Positions 26,057 through 35,162 of a DNA stretch of 58,230 nucleotides are shown piece by piece. Location of the stretch: NCBI GenBank assembly GCA_964555065.1, contig CAZKRB010000009.1, positions 1 through 58,230 on the forward strand, given 5' to 3'. The notes under the pieces are model-generated. The model was given only the letters and a program-made list of their open reading frames with translations. It searched no databases and was not told where the DNA came from. The stretch's first letter is position 1; each line of letters opens with the position of its first letter. The DNA is from Syntrophus sp964555065. GTDB taxonomy: Bacteria > Desulfobacterota > Syntrophia > Syntrophales > Syntrophaceae. Both the position numbers and the translations under genes were made by a program.

Positions 26057-26788
26057 TTACTTGCCGAAAACGGTCTTCAGAAGATCCGTTACTCTTGCGG
26101 CCGGATTGCTCCGAATCTTTTTCTCTTCCTGTCCGATCATGAGGAAGAGGCCGTCCAAGGCTTTGTTGGTGACATAGGAATCCAGATCCAGGGATTCCTG
26201 AGGGGCGAAGGGAAGGGCTTCATAAGGGGCCATCATTTCCTTATACGCCTTCGTTGCCCCGACCTTGTTCATGTTTTCCGCGATGACGGGCTTGAACTCT
26301 CCATAGAGCCTGGTCGACGTTTTTTCCCTGAAGTACCGGGTGGCTGCCGTGTCCCCTCCCTGGAGAATTTTCCGGGCATCATCAAAGGACATGGTTTTGA
26401 TGGCATCGGCAAACAGGGGGATCGCCTTCGGAGCCGCGGCTTCGGCCGCACGATTCATGCTGAGAATAAACTCGTCGATTTGTTTCTGATACCCCAGCTT
26501 GGCAACCACCTCTGCAATCTTCTGAATCTTGTCGGGAAGAAGAATCTTTGCCATTGGATTGCCGAGATACCCATCAGGTTTTGAGAGGCTTGTAATTGCC
26601 TTTTCAGTCCCGACGTTCAAGGCCTCTTTCAGTCCGGAAACGGTCGTTTTCTGATCCGGAGACGACTGTGAAGCTGCGCTTACGGCCCGGGGAAGTTCCT
26701 TCGCCATATCCTCAAGGATTCCTGCCTGGGCCGGTCCACTGGCGCAGATCATCCAGAACATCACAACAGCCAACAGAATGCCTTTCAT
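26057..26788 (-). CDS. DUF4197 domain protein, exported
   Basis: 243 residues. The signal peptide (MKGILLAVVMFWMICASG, cleavage after AQA) puts it in the periplasm or envelope. The mature part has the DUF4197 features: GLKEALNVGTEKAI near the start, a MNRAAEAAAPKA helix and a C-terminal ALDGLFLMIGQEEKKIR. The function of the family is unknown. AAAGGAGGAAGG is an excellent ribosome site before the ATG at 26788, so the longer frame to 26875 is not used. It is divergent from the lipoprotein gene to its right. Confidence 0.9.
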   Translation of the reverse strand: MKGILLAVVMFWMICASGPAQAGILEDMAKELPRAVSAASQSSPDQKTTVSGLKEALNVGTEKAITSLSKPDGYLGNPMAKILLPDKIQKIAEVVAKLGYQKQIDEFILSMNRAAEAAAPKAIPLFADAIKTMSFDDARKILQGGDTAATRYFREKTSTRLYGEFKPVIAENMNKVGATKAYKEMMAPYEALPFAPQESLDLDSYVTNKALDGLFLMIGQEEKKIRSNPAARVTDLLKTVFGK

Positions 26789-27000
26789 TTTTTCCTTCCT
26801 CCTTTTTTGAAATATTTTACTGAAGATTAAAACGGCATCGATCATCCGCGAAGGAATCAATGCCCGTAGGGTCACTCTGGCCCAAGGGTTCGGGAGATCC
26901 TGTCCGGCATGGGTGCGAGATATTGTTTTGACGAATCCAATATTGGGCTTGGCTAAAGACGCCTGTCCCCCTTGTATTTGCGGGAAGTATTTTTTATTTG

Positions 27001-27029
27001 TTGATCCTCCGGGCGTTTGGAAGTAGATT
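27001..27029 (+). promoter_or_regulatory. Sigma-70-type promoter for the small lipoprotein
   Basis: TTGATC (27001-27006), 17-base spacer, TAGATT (27024-27029), about 35 bases before the GTG start at 27065. Confidence 0.5.
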
Positions 27030-27064
27030 ACTCACAACTTTTATCCTGAAGGGAGGTGAACCGT

Positions 27065-27397
27065 GTGAAAAAGTCCATTATGATCATGATGCTGCTGAGT
27101 TTTTTGGTGGCGATCTCCTATGGCTGCGCATCCAAGGGTTTCGTGAAGGAGCAGACGGACCCCTTGGCGGAAAGAATCAATAAACTGGAAACCAGTTGCG
27201 CATCCAAGCAGCAGGTCGACTCCTTGGCAGAAAAGGTCAATAAGCTCGAGGCCGGCAGCGCCGCTTCCCAGGCTGACATTGACCAGGCGAAGAAAGATGC
27301 CGCGGAGGCTTTACAGACCGCCAACAAGAGTGAAGCCGCTGCTGCAAAAGCAGAAGCCGCCGCAAGAAAGGCTTTTGAACTGCACCAGAGAAAATAG
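27065..27397 (+). CDS. Lpp-like small coiled-coil lipoprotein
   Basis: Starts with GTG, seven bases after GGGAGGTG. The signal sequence KKSIMIMMLLSFLVAISYGC ends in a lipobox (ISYGC), so the Cys becomes the lipidated N-terminus. The mature 90 residues form heptad repeats, with a near-duplicated unit (EQTDPLAERINKLE and KQQVDSLAEKVNKLE) and an Ala-rich C-terminal zipper, as in Lpp/OprI-type murein lipoproteins. It ends HQRK, with a C-terminal Lys as in Lpp, which is linked there to peptidoglycan. The L,D-transpeptidase gene nearby is of the enzyme class that makes such a link. Confidence 0.85.
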   Translation: MKKSIMIMMLLSFLVAISYGCASKGFVKEQTDPLAERINKLETSCASKQQVDSLAEKVNKLEAGSAASQADIDQAKKDAAEALQTANKSEAAAAKAEAAARKAFELHQRK

Positions 27398-27405
27398 GCT
27401 GTTTC

Positions 27406-27437
27406 ATGGGGCCCCGGATCAGTCAAAGGGGCCCCAT
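27406..27437. terminator. Bidirectional terminator between convergent genes
   Basis: ATGGGGCCCC (27406-27415), a 12-base loop, then GGGGCCCCAT (27428-27437): ten perfect pairs, nine bases after the lipoprotein stop and four before the end of the convergent transpeptidase gene. There is no long T tract, so efficiency is uncertain. Confidence 0.6.
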
Positions 27438-27441
27438 CTCT

Positions 27442-28353
27442 TCACTCCGTGATATCCGTCGGGATACCGTCTTTCTTTTCCAGGGTTCTGCGCATTTTCT
27501 CAATGCTCGCCCTCCCGAGAAGGCCTTTCTTGATCAGTAATGAAGTCGCGTCTGCCAGAGTGGGTTCCAGATTCGGATCGCCATGGACCTCCATATACAC
27601 CCTGTCGCCTTTGACGCCCACCTTGATGGGTAGGCGGACAATGCGGACCTGAACGCCGTTGGCGGCCAACGTGAAAAGAATCGGAATGTCTTCCGGATAC
27701 AGCCTGATGCACCCATGGCTGGCCATTCTGCCGACGGCAAAGGGGCGGTTTGTTCCGTGGATGAGAATGCTTCTTTCCGAAAGGCGCAGCGCGTGCGTAC
27801 CCAAGGGATTGTCAGGACCGGGAGGCACCACCGGGGGCAACTCCGGCCTTTCCAGCCGGATGGACTCGGGGACATGCCAGGCTGGATTGGCGATTTTTTC
27901 GACCACTTTGAATGACCCCGGTGGGGTGTCGTGGCCTTCGCTTCCGATGCCGATCGGAAAGGTCTCCACAAATCTCGATCCGCCCTGATCGAGAAAATAA
28001 TAAAGCCGGTATTCGGAAAGGTTAATCAGGATCATTTCCGGCAGCCCCGCGTCGGGAATGATCCACAGGGTGGGGATCGTAACCGTTGCGCCGTCTCCTG
28101 GAACAAAGGGATCGCGGGTGGGGTTCGCTTCCATGATTTCATTATAACCGAGATCGAAGTCCCGGGCGATCTCGATCAGCGATTCTCCCGGCTTGACGGT
28201 GTAGCTCTGGAGGCTTCCCTGTACGGTCTCAACCGGCGCCAGGGCAAAGAACTCCGCACGGCCGTCGGGCTGGAGAACGAAGGAAAGCATCAAGATCAAA
28301 AGAAGTATTCTAAAAAACGGCTGATTATTTCGTTTCTCTTCTATTTTTTCCAT
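27442..28353 (-). CDS. L,D-transpeptidase (YkuD) with LysM domain
   Basis: 303 residues. A signal anchor (RILLLILMLSFVLQ) leads to a LysM peptidoglycan-binding module (YTVKPGESLIEIARDFDLG, about 51-95), then a YkuD catalytic domain with ILIHGTNRPFAVG (H199) and SHGCIRL (H213, C215), the full active-site set. It would form 3-3 cross-links or attach lipoproteins to peptidoglycan in the periplasm. I chose the ATG at 28353 because GAGAGGAC precedes it; another ATG at 28371 lacks a ribosome site. It overlaps the end of the gene before it in the operon by 29 bases. Confidence 0.93.
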   Translation of the reverse strand: MEKIEEKRNNQPFFRILLLILMLSFVLQPDGRAEFFALAPVETVQGSLQSYTVKPGESLIEIARDFDLGYNEIMEANPTRDPFVPGDGATVTIPTLWIIPDAGLPEMILINLSEYRLYYFLDQGGSRFVETFPIGIGSEGHDTPPGSFKVVEKIANPAWHVPESIRLERPELPPVVPPGPDNPLGTHALRLSERSILIHGTNRPFAVGRMASHGCIRLYPEDIPILFTLAANGVQVRIVRLPIKVGVKGDRVYMEVHGDPNLEPTLADATSLLIKKGLLGRASIEKMRRTLEKKDGIPTDITE

Positions 28354-29485
28354 CTGTCCTCTCGTCTGCATTTTTCATGATTAGATCGGCAATCACGGGG
28401 CGGTGATCTGAAGCCATTCCCGTACCCACCACGCAGCGACGCACTTGAAACGGGGAATTCAGCATGATGTGATCAATCCGCATCCAGGAAAACCTCAGCC
28501 AGGGCAGCCGGTTTTCAAGAAGGCGGTGCCCGTAGGTGAAGCCGTAGCCTCTTCCAGCGACGGCAAAGGCGTCGCGCAGTCCGGCGTCGCGAAGCGCTTT
28601 ACAGGCGAGGGAAGCCTCCGGCGCGTTCAAATCGCCGGTCAGGATGACCGGTCCCGTTTCCCTGTTGAGATATATCTGCACCACAGCCGCCTGATTGATG
28701 CGGATTTTAACGTTGTTATCGAGGCTCTCGATGGCTTCGGGAAGAGACCAGAGCCGCCTTTTCGCTGCTCTGAAGGCATTGAGGCTCCTTCGCGGGGTGC
28801 GGAAGTGGACGTTGTACAGGGAAATCACCTGGGAACCGATGAGCATCCGGCAGCGCACAAACTGATCTTTCCTCCTGCTGGAAAAGGGAAGCTCTATGAC
28901 TTCCGCCCCAAACAGGGGATAGCGACTTGCAATGACGTACTGGCCCCGGGAAAGAACATTCCATCGTTGCAGCAGGTAGGTTCCCAGGGGACCTTTCAGT
29001 GCCCCTGGCGCATCCTGGAAGAGAAGAACATCGGGGTTCCACCGGGATATCTCCCTCTGAAGCGCCGCTGCCACAGGAGGGCTGTATTTGGCATTCCATG
29101 TCATGATCCGCAGAGCCGTCCTTCCCGGCATCGTTGCAGGCTTTTGGAATGGCCAGTGGAAGCCCATCACCGGGCCAAGGGCGAAAAGAACGCACAGCAC
29201 AGGCAGCCAGACCCGCGACCGGTCGACCCTGCAGGCGACAACAGCCAGCAGTATCCCCGGAATCGCCCACATGATCTGCGGCAGATAGAGGTTGAAGGCG
29301 CCGAACCAGAATTTTTCCGGCCCGATGCGGTTTAGCCCCCAAAGGGAGAAAAGAAGCAAAAGATAGAGCCCCGTCAGCAAGCTCAACCAGGTTGCCCTTT
29401 TCATTGACCGCATCCGATTCCGCCCGCCGCTCTCGAAGCCGCTGCCCCTCAGTGGGATGGCCTTTCCTCCCGCCCGGATCAACAT
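28325..29485 (-). CDS. Membrane-anchored endonuclease/exonuclease/phosphatase family protein
   Basis: The N-terminus has three likely membrane helices (LSLLTGLYLLLLFSLWGL, LYLPQIMWAIPGILLAVV, VWLPVLCVLFALGPVMGF). The catalytic domain then shows LRIMTWNAKY, VILTGDLNAP, RIDHIML and ASDHRPV, the metal and His residues of the EEP fold. The family includes DNases and phosphodiesterases or phospholipid phosphatases; the membrane anchor suggests a lipid or periplasmic substrate. The start overlaps the previous stop (TGATG), which supports coupled translation; ATGs at codons 25 and 28 are alternatives nearer the first helix. Confidence 0.85.
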   Translation of the reverse strand: MLIRAGGKAIPLRGSGFESGGRNRMRSMKRATWLSLLTGLYLLLLFSLWGLNRIGPEKFWFGAFNLYLPQIMWAIPGILLAVVACRVDRSRVWLPVLCVLFALGPVMGFHWPFQKPATMPGRTALRIMTWNAKYSPPVAAALQREISRWNPDVLLFQDAPGALKGPLGTYLLQRWNVLSRGQYVIASRYPLFGAEVIELPFSSRRKDQFVRCRMLIGSQVISLYNVHFRTPRRSLNAFRAAKRRLWSLPEAIESLDNNVKIRINQAAVVQIYLNRETGPVILTGDLNAPEASLACKALRDAGLRDAFAVAGRGYGFTYGHRLLENRLPWLRFSWMRIDHIMLNSPFQVRRCVVGTGMASDHRPVIADLIMKNADERTDGKNRRETK

Positions 29486-30822
29486 CAAAGCTCTTTCAGC
29501 AGCCGGTTGGCCGGCAGTAATGCGATCGCCTCTCCGAAGGTCTCCAGGGATTCCGCCAAGAGGGAAAACTCCCGTGCCGGCGGATAGGACAGCGCGTTGA
29601 TGCCTCTTTTTTCCAGCGCCTCGATGACCCTCTGGATGGTCAGGGCGTTGATATCCACGGCCGGTTGGTAGCCCCGTTCCGCACCTTTCTCGGTTTCCGC
29701 AACCGACAGGATGTTACTTTTCACCAGCCCGAAGAGCAGTTCATTGACGAACCGGATCGGGATCTCAAGCTGGTGCGATATCTGGTAAGCGGTCAGGGGC
29801 GGGGCTCCCGACTGGAAGTTTTTGACCAGGCGGTGGGTAATCTGAAGGGCGATGAGTGTTTTAAGGCGCTGACTCGCCTGGAGGGCATCCGGTTCAAACT
29901 CATAGGTATCCACATTCTGGTAGGCAAAGGACAATTCCGCTCCGTACAGGACAATCAGCCAGCTGAGCTGAAGCCATACCAGAAAAAGTGGAAGAACGGC
30001 GAAACTTCCATAAATGGCATTGTAGCGGACCACTCCGATCTGAAAGGTAATGTACCCCCACTGCAAAACCTGCAGCATCGTGCCGGCGATCATTCCCGCC
30101 AGCAATCCCGAGGAAAAGCGGACCTTTGTGTTGGGCATGAAAATGTAAAAAAAGATAAACAGGCCCCAGAGAAGACAGAAGGGCAGCAGTTTCAGGAAAA
30201 GGAAAACGAGCGGACTGAAAAAGCCCAGAACGGAAAACTTCTCCAGAATCAGGTTTACCTCGGCGGTCAAGAAGACGGTTACGCTGCTGGAAAGGATCAG
30301 GAGGATGGGGCAGATCAACATGAGGGACAGGTAGTCGCTGAACATCCGGCCGAAGGATCTCTGTTCCTTGATGCCCCAGATATCGTTGAAGGACTCCTCG
30401 ATCTGGCTTAAGACATTGATCACGGCCCAGAAAAGCACCACCAGACCGATTCCCGCAATCAGCCCCCCTTGGGTGTTCGCCAGGAGGGAGTGGGAAAAGG
30501 TAACGACTTTGGCAAGAATCTCTTCATGTCCGGCCAATCTCTCCCGCAACTGGGCTTCCAGAATTTTCTCGAAGCCGAAGCCCTTGGCGATCCCGAAAGC
30601 CATGGCGGCCAGGGGAACGATAGAGACCAGCGTGTAGTAAGTCAGGGCCGAGGCGTGTAACCGGCATTTGTCTTCATCAAATTCCCGGACGGACAGGATC
30701 AGCACTCTCAGGAGATTCAGGAAAAAAGACTTTCCCGGGGGCAGTTCCGTCCGTCGGATGCGCCAGATATCCTCTTTAAAGAAATCGGATGCCTTTTGCA
30801 GCTTCATTCTCAGATCAGCCAT
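29485..30822 (-). CDS. YihY/RbN-type inner-membrane protein
   Basis: 445 residues. The membrane part (about 40-310) carries the family signature LHASALTYYTLVSIVPLAAM and five or six helices, including GLIAGIGLVVLFWAVINVLSQIE. The C-terminal 130 residues are cytosolic and resemble a winged-helix regulator (ITHRLVKNFQSGAPPLTAYQ), an extension found in part of the family. Formerly called ribonuclease BN, the family is now thought to be a membrane protein of unknown transport or lipid role. It overlaps its neighbours at both ends. Confidence 0.88.
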   Translation of the reverse strand: MADLRMKLQKASDFFKEDIWRIRRTELPPGKSFFLNLLRVLILSVREFDEDKCRLHASALTYYTLVSIVPLAAMAFGIAKGFGFEKILEAQLRERLAGHEEILAKVVTFSHSLLANTQGGLIAGIGLVVLFWAVINVLSQIEESFNDIWGIKEQRSFGRMFSDYLSLMLICPILLILSSSVTVFLTAEVNLILEKFSVLGFFSPLVFLFLKLLPFCLLWGLFIFFYIFMPNTKVRFSSGLLAGMIAGTMLQVLQWGYITFQIGVVRYNAIYGSFAVLPLFLVWLQLSWLIVLYGAELSFAYQNVDTYEFEPDALQASQRLKTLIALQITHRLVKNFQSGAPPLTAYQISHQLEIPIRFVNELLFGLVKSNILSVAETEKGAERGYQPAVDINALTIQRVIEALEKRGINALSYPPAREFSLLAESLETFGEAIALLPANRLLKEL

Positions 30823-31801
30823 AGCTCTTCTTTCTTAAATCCTGTTCCTCCTGCACCACGGCCTCTTCAGTCAGCAGGCTCAGCCGAAAGCAGCGGATGC
30901 GTTGAATCGGATTATAAGACTCTTTGGAGTGGGCCAGTCCCGGGCTGCCCATATCGCTTTCCTTGTTGATATATTTTACCCCTTCGAAGAGCTTTCGGGC
31001 GCATTCCCTGTCCAGAAACTGATAGAGGCCCGGAATTCCGGCATCGGCCTTTTCGAAATTGAGCACCCGCATCTGCTTGGTCAGAGAGGTCACGACGGCG
31101 AAGGCGGCGATTTTTCCGTCGATGCGGACAGCCATTCCCCGCGCCTCCAATAATTCCAGTTTCTCCAGCATGAACCGCGCCGCGGCGCTTTCCAGCGCGA
31201 GATTGGGATTTTCCTCCGGTGCGCACCGGTTGTTTTCGGCGCACCACCACTCAAGGAAACGCAGGGCTTCGGGAATGTTCACCGAGGAAAGGCCTTCGAC
31301 GGAGGCTCTTCCCGTTTCAACGTAAAGTTTACAAAACTTGCTGATGTGGTTTCGTTTTTTTAGATAACGAGACCCTTTCAGAAGGATGAGGTCCGTCCTC
31401 AGGTAGATGTAATCGTCGTAGTCCGGCTGCTCCGTCACGGAGAACAGGGGTTCGAAGGCGGAAGGACCGTATTGTTCCACGTAGCTTCCTGGGATGAAGC
31501 AGAAGGTGGAAAGGCCATGACGCTGACAGAGGTCGGCCAGCTCCCGGGGCGTCACGTCCCGATGGGGGCTCAGGGGAAGAAGGAGGCAGCGGCCACCCGA
31601 TGCATCGGCAGATGCATCGGGCATGGTCAGCAGGAGCAGATCGTCCTCGATGGCGTAGTACGTCGGATTGAGCTCACTGTTCCAGGCAATAAGGGACGGG
31701 AGAGAGTAGATCGCCAAGGCATGCTTCATCTCATGAAAGAAAGGCTTCAGCAACGGGTACTTAGCCGGGGTCAGCAAACGGAAGGAATTTTGGAGAGTCA
31801 T
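30815..31801 (-). CDS. DUF2156 (LPG-synthase C-terminal-like, GNAT fold) protein
   Basis: 328 soluble residues with LKGSRYLKKRNHISKF and a later INKESDMGSPGLAHSKESYNP (written in part), the conserved stretches of the DUF2156 / PF09924 family related to the catalytic domain of lysyl-phosphatidylglycerol synthase. Free-standing members lack the membrane flippase half and their acceptor is unknown; an aminoacyl or acyl transfer is likely. It overlaps the GNAT gene upstream by four bases (ATGA) and the YihY gene downstream by eight. Confidence 0.88.
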   Translation of the reverse strand: MTLQNSFRLLTPAKYPLLKPFFHEMKHALAIYSLPSLIAWNSELNPTYYAIEDDLLLLTMPDASADASGGRCLLLPLSPHRDVTPRELADLCQRHGLSTFCFIPGSYVEQYGPSAFEPLFSVTEQPDYDDYIYLRTDLILLKGSRYLKKRNHISKFCKLYVETGRASVEGLSSVNIPEALRFLEWWCAENNRCAPEENPNLALESAAARFMLEKLELLEARGMAVRIDGKIAAFAVVTSLTKQMRVLNFEKADAGIPGLYQFLDRECARKLFEGVKYINKESDMGSPGLAHSKESYNPIQRIRCFRLSLLTEEAVVQEEQDLRKKSYG

Positions 31802-32238
31802 GATTTCTTCAACAGCATGGGTGCCGAGTCCGGCATTTTTTCGAATCCGAAGCGGGCATAAAAGGGGGAGGCGTTGCCTTCTGCGATCAGCCCGACCCAG
31901 GGAAGTCCGTCCGCGGCGAGGCGGGCAAGGAGTCTCTTGACCAGGCCGGAGCCGATTCCCCGGCGGCGGTAATCAGGGTGGACGGTCAGGTCCTGGAGGT
32001 AAGCGTCATTTGCGTGGTCGCTGATGGCCCGCCCCATTCCCACCAGTTGGTTTCCGTCCATGGCGGTAAGGAAGCAGTGGCTTCCGGCAATGATTCGGGC
32101 AACGAGGCGCGGGTTTGCCTCCTCTTCCGGCCACCAGCCGGCGGCTCGGTAGAGGCCGATGATCTGGTTTAGAAGTTCGATCTCGACTTCTTCAACGAAA
32201 CGATAACGGATTTCGGGTCCGGTTGCCATCGACGCCAT
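31798..32238 (-). CDS. GNAT-family N-acetyltransferase
   Basis: About 146 residues from the ATG at 32238. The acetyl-CoA loop is LTVHPDYRRRGIGSGLVKRLL (first 20: motif A with RRGIG), and ASPFYARFGFEKM is motif B with its Tyr. The acceptor substrate is unknown. Starts are uncertain: ATGs at 32238 and 32229 are near AGGA, and the frame opens at 32304. It is the first gene of a five-gene overlapping operon that runs to the L,D-transpeptidase. Confidence 0.85.
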   Translation of the reverse strand: MASMATGPEIRYRFVEEVEIELLNQIIGLYRAAGWWPEEEANPRLVARIIAGSHCFLTAMDGNQLVGMGRAISDHANDAYLQDLTVHPDYRRRGIGSGLVKRLLARLAADGLPWVGLIAEGNASPFYARFGFEKMPDSAPMLLKKS

Positions 32239-32333
32239 GGAATACAATCCTGGGGAGCCTTGATTTTGCCCGCAACTATAGAGAATGAGCGCGGATGATG
32301 TCAAGAATTAATGCCTCTCCTGCCTCTATTCGC

Positions 32334-32362
32334 TTGACCCCGGAAGGGATTTTGCCTATAGT
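32334..32362 (+). promoter_or_regulatory. Sigma-70-type promoter for adk
   Basis: TTGACC (32334-32339), 17-base spacer, TATAGT (32357-32362), about 45 bases before the adk ATG. One of the best promoter matches in the window. Confidence 0.75.
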
Positions 32363-32409
32363 CCCATCCCTGCTAACAACATCAAGGGAAAAGGAGGTTT
32401 TCCACAATC

Positions 32410-33060
32410 ATGAAGGTAATTCTTTTGGGAGCGCCCGGCGCCGGCAAAGGGACAGTTGCCAAACTTTTGACGGATTATGATGGTTCGGTTCAGATTTCCA
32501 CGGGAGACATTCTACGGGCAGCGGTCAAGGAGGGAACTGAACTGGGGCGGCAAGCCAAGGGCTACATGGATCGGGGGGATCTGGTTCCCGACGCCCTGAT
32601 CATGAAAATGATGGAAGTGAGGCTGCAGGAGCCGGACTGCGCGAAGGGGTTCATCCTGGATGGATTCCCCCGGACGATTCCTCAGGCGGAGGCCTTGAAG
32701 TCCCTGCTGCAGAAGCTGAACATCCAGCTGGATTTTGTCGTCAACCTGGAAGTTCCCCGGGATGTGATCCTCGACCGCCTCACCACCCGGCGGACCTGCT
32801 CCAACCCCGACTGCCAGGAAATCTACAACATCAAGAGCAATCCGCCCCTGCCCGACGGCACGTGCAAAAAATGCGGCAGTCCCACCATCCAGCGCGATGA
32901 TGAAACGGAAGAGGCCATTGTGAATCGCCTGGAGACGTACAATCAGAAAACCGCGCCCCTCATCGGCTTTTACGAAAAGGAAGGGCTTCTGAAAACCTTT
33001 TCCTCCGTCAGCAGCGCCGAAACGGTGGACGCGGTGAAGAAGGCCCTGCAGGGAGCCTGA
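32410..33060 (+). CDS. adk: Adenylate kinase, zinc-lid type
   Basis: 216 residues converting AMP and ATP to two ADP. The P-loop GAPGAGKGT lies at 7-15; DGFPRT binds AMP. The lid (about 130-155) carries four Cys (CSNPDC and CKKC) and so binds structural zinc, as in Gram-positive and many anaerobe enzymes, unlike E. coli. AAGGAGG precedes the ATG. AMP recycling matters in syntrophs that use AMP-forming acyl-CoA synthetases, which is context and not proof. The helicase gene follows after 23 bases. Confidence 0.97.
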   Translation: MKVILLGAPGAGKGTVAKLLTDYDGSVQISTGDILRAAVKEGTELGRQAKGYMDRGDLVPDALIMKMMEVRLQEPDCAKGFILDGFPRTIPQAEALKSLLQKLNIQLDFVVNLEVPRDVILDRLTTRRTCSNPDCQEIYNIKSNPPLPDGTCKKCGSPTIQRDDETEEAIVNRLETYNQKTAPLIGFYEKEGLLKTFSSVSSAETVDAVKKALQGA

Positions 33061-33083
33061 GCGGCACCGGGCGGCAAATCTTT

Positions 33084-35057
33084 ATGATCGACTATGAAAG
33101 GGAATTGAACAATGAACAGCGCCAGGTTGTGCTGGAGGCGGGTGGACCCATGCTGGTCATCGCCGGGGCGGGAAGCGGGAAAACCCGCACCCTGACCTAT
33201 CGGGTGGCGCGGTTGATTGAAACGGGCATCCCCCCCGAGCGGATTCTCCTGGCCACGTTCACAAACAAGGCGGCCCGTTCCATGCTCGAGAGGGTCCGGG
33301 AACTCGTTCCCGCCGATCTCTCCCGGCTGCTCGGCGGCACCTTCCACCACAATGGGCACTTCATGCTGCGGACCCATGCCGAGCGGCTGGGCTACTCGCG
33401 AAATTTCTCCATCCTGGATGCCGAGGATGCCCGGCAGCTCATTGCTTCCTGCATGACGGAAGCGGGGATCGACACGAAAGGCTCGTCCTTTCCCAAGGCC
33501 GGGGTTCTTTACGGAATGCTCAGCCTCGCCGCCAATACGGCGGCTGACCTGGCCGCACTGGTGCCGGAGCGTTTCCCCTTCTTCAGCCACCGCCTGGAAG
33601 ACCTGCTCAAAGTGGCCGCCCTCTACGGGAAACGCAAGCGCGACTCCCAGCTCATGGATTTTGACGATCTTCTCCTCAACTGTCGGCGGCTCCTTTCCGA
33701 ATGCCCCGATGTCCGGGAACGTTACGGCGAACGCTTCGAGCACATCCTCGTGGACGAATACCAGGACACCAACCGGCTCCAGGCGGAAATCATCGATCTG
33801 CTGGCCTTCCGGCACCGCAATCTCATGGTCGTGGGAGACGACTCCCAGAGCATCTATGCCTTCCGCGGGGCCCATTTCGCCAACATCATGTCTTTCCCCG
33901 AGCGATACCCCGGCTGCAAGATCTTCAAGCTGGAGACAAACTATCGCAGCACGCCGGAGATTCTTCACCTGGCGAATCTCTGCATCAGGAAAAACGAGAA
34001 TCAATATGCCAAATCCCTGCGGGCCGTCCGGGAAGCGGGCCTGAGACCCGTGGTTGTCCCGGCCCGGAACGCCCTCCAGCAGGCGGAGTTTGTCGCCCAG
34101 AGGATTCTGGAGTTTCACCGCAGCGGCGTGGATCTCTCCGAAATGGCGATTCTTTACCGTGCCCATTTTCATGCCATGGATGTGCAGCTGGAGTTGACCC
34201 GCCGGGGAATTCCCTATGAAATCCGTTCGGGAATCCGCTTTTTCGAGCAGGCCCATATCAAGGATGTCACCGCCTATCTGCGGGTCCTGGGAAACGCCAG
34301 GGATCGGATGGCCTGGCTGCGGATTTTCGGCCTTTACCCGAAAATCGGCAAGGTGACCGCCGAGAAGCTCTGCAACTTTCTTTTCGCCTCGGAAGAGCCG
34401 CTGGAGGCCGCCCTGACGGAAGACTTTCTCAAGGTGGTTTCCAAGGCGGCGCGGATTGGACTGGCCCGTTTTCAGGAAGTGCTGGGGATGCTGCGTCGCG
34501 AGACGTGGAGCGAATCGGCTATTCCCGACCTTATCCGCCTCATTCTGGATCAGGGATATCGGAACACCCTGCGGGAAACCTATCCCGATCAGGCGTCGCG
34601 GGAAGACGACCTGGAGCAACTGGCGGAATTTGCCGGACAATTTTCCTCTCTGGAAGACTTCCTCAGTGAATTGTCGCTGATGACCAACCTCGATGGCGAA
34701 GGCCCGAGCGAAACGGCCGACACCGGCCGCCTGGCAAACAAGGTGATCTTAAGCACGATTCACCAGGCCAAGGGGCTGGAGTGGTCCGTTGTGATGGTGG
34801 TGGGCTGCGCCGAAGGAATGATCCCCCTGGAGCGGGCGCTGGGGGACGAGGGCGGCGAGGAGGAAGAGCGAAGGCTCTTTTATGTGGCCGCCACCCGGGC
34901 CAAGGACCACCTCTATCTCTGTTTTCCGGAAACGAATTATTCCCGTTGGGGCGGTTATTCCCATCTCAGCCCTTCCCGGTTCATCAAGGAGCTGGTTCCC
35001 TCGTCACGAAAAAAAGAACTCCCCTTCGAACGCTGGATGCTCGAAGAAGAGTGGTGA
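33084..35057 (+). CDS. UvrD/Rep-family SF1A DNA helicase
   Basis: 657 residues. Motif I is GAGSGKT (28-34), Ia LLATFTNKAARSMLERV, II VDEYQDTN, III GDDSQSIYAFRGA, IV NYRSTPEIL, V STIHQAKGLEWSVV and VI RRLFYVAATRAKDH. All catalytic motifs are intact. It is nearer to the short Rep/PcrA-like helicases than to full UvrD and lacks the long C-terminal tail that binds RNA polymerase in UvrD. Roles may include replication restart or mismatch and excision repair. A weak ribosome site before the ATG suggests dependence on adk translation. Confidence 0.92.
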   Translation: MIDYERELNNEQRQVVLEAGGPMLVIAGAGSGKTRTLTYRVARLIETGIPPERILLATFTNKAARSMLERVRELVPADLSRLLGGTFHHNGHFMLRTHAERLGYSRNFSILDAEDARQLIASCMTEAGIDTKGSSFPKAGVLYGMLSLAANTAADLAALVPERFPFFSHRLEDLLKVAALYGKRKRDSQLMDFDDLLLNCRRLLSECPDVRERYGERFEHILVDEYQDTNRLQAEIIDLLAFRHRNLMVVGDDSQSIYAFRGAHFANIMSFPERYPGCKIFKLETNYRSTPEILHLANLCIRKNENQYAKSLRAVREAGLRPVVVPARNALQQAEFVAQRILEFHRSGVDLSEMAILYRAHFHAMDVQLELTRRGIPYEIRSGIRFFEQAHIKDVTAYLRVLGNARDRMAWLRIFGLYPKIGKVTAEKLCNFLFASEEPLEAALTEDFLKVVSKAARIGLARFQEVLGMLRRETWSESAIPDLIRLILDQGYRNTLRETYPDQASREDDLEQLAEFAGQFSSLEDFLSELSLMTNLDGEGPSETADTGRLANKVILSTIHQAKGLEWSVVMVVGCAEGMIPLERALGDEGGEEEERRLFYVAATRAKDHLYLCFPETNYSRWGGYSHLSPSRFIKELVPSSRKKELPFERWMLEEEW

Positions 35058-35071
35058 TTCCCCTTTTTCCG

Positions 35072-35099
35072 AAAGGGCGCCCTTTGCGGCGCGCGCCGC
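35072..35099. repeat. Two abutting 14-bp perfect palindromes
   Basis: AAAGGGCGCCCTTT (35072-35085) is followed directly by GCGGCGCGCGCCGC (35086-35099). They lie between the stops of the convergent helicase and citrate-synthase-like genes. A further small hairpin CACCC-TAAC-GGGTG follows at 35127-35140. Together they probably end transcription from both sides, though no T tract is present. Confidence 0.6.
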
Positions 35100-35162
35100 T
35101 GTCCGTCGGCGTTGCCCCCGTCTCCCCACCCTAACGGGTGATTTGAGGAGGAGGGGAGAGAG

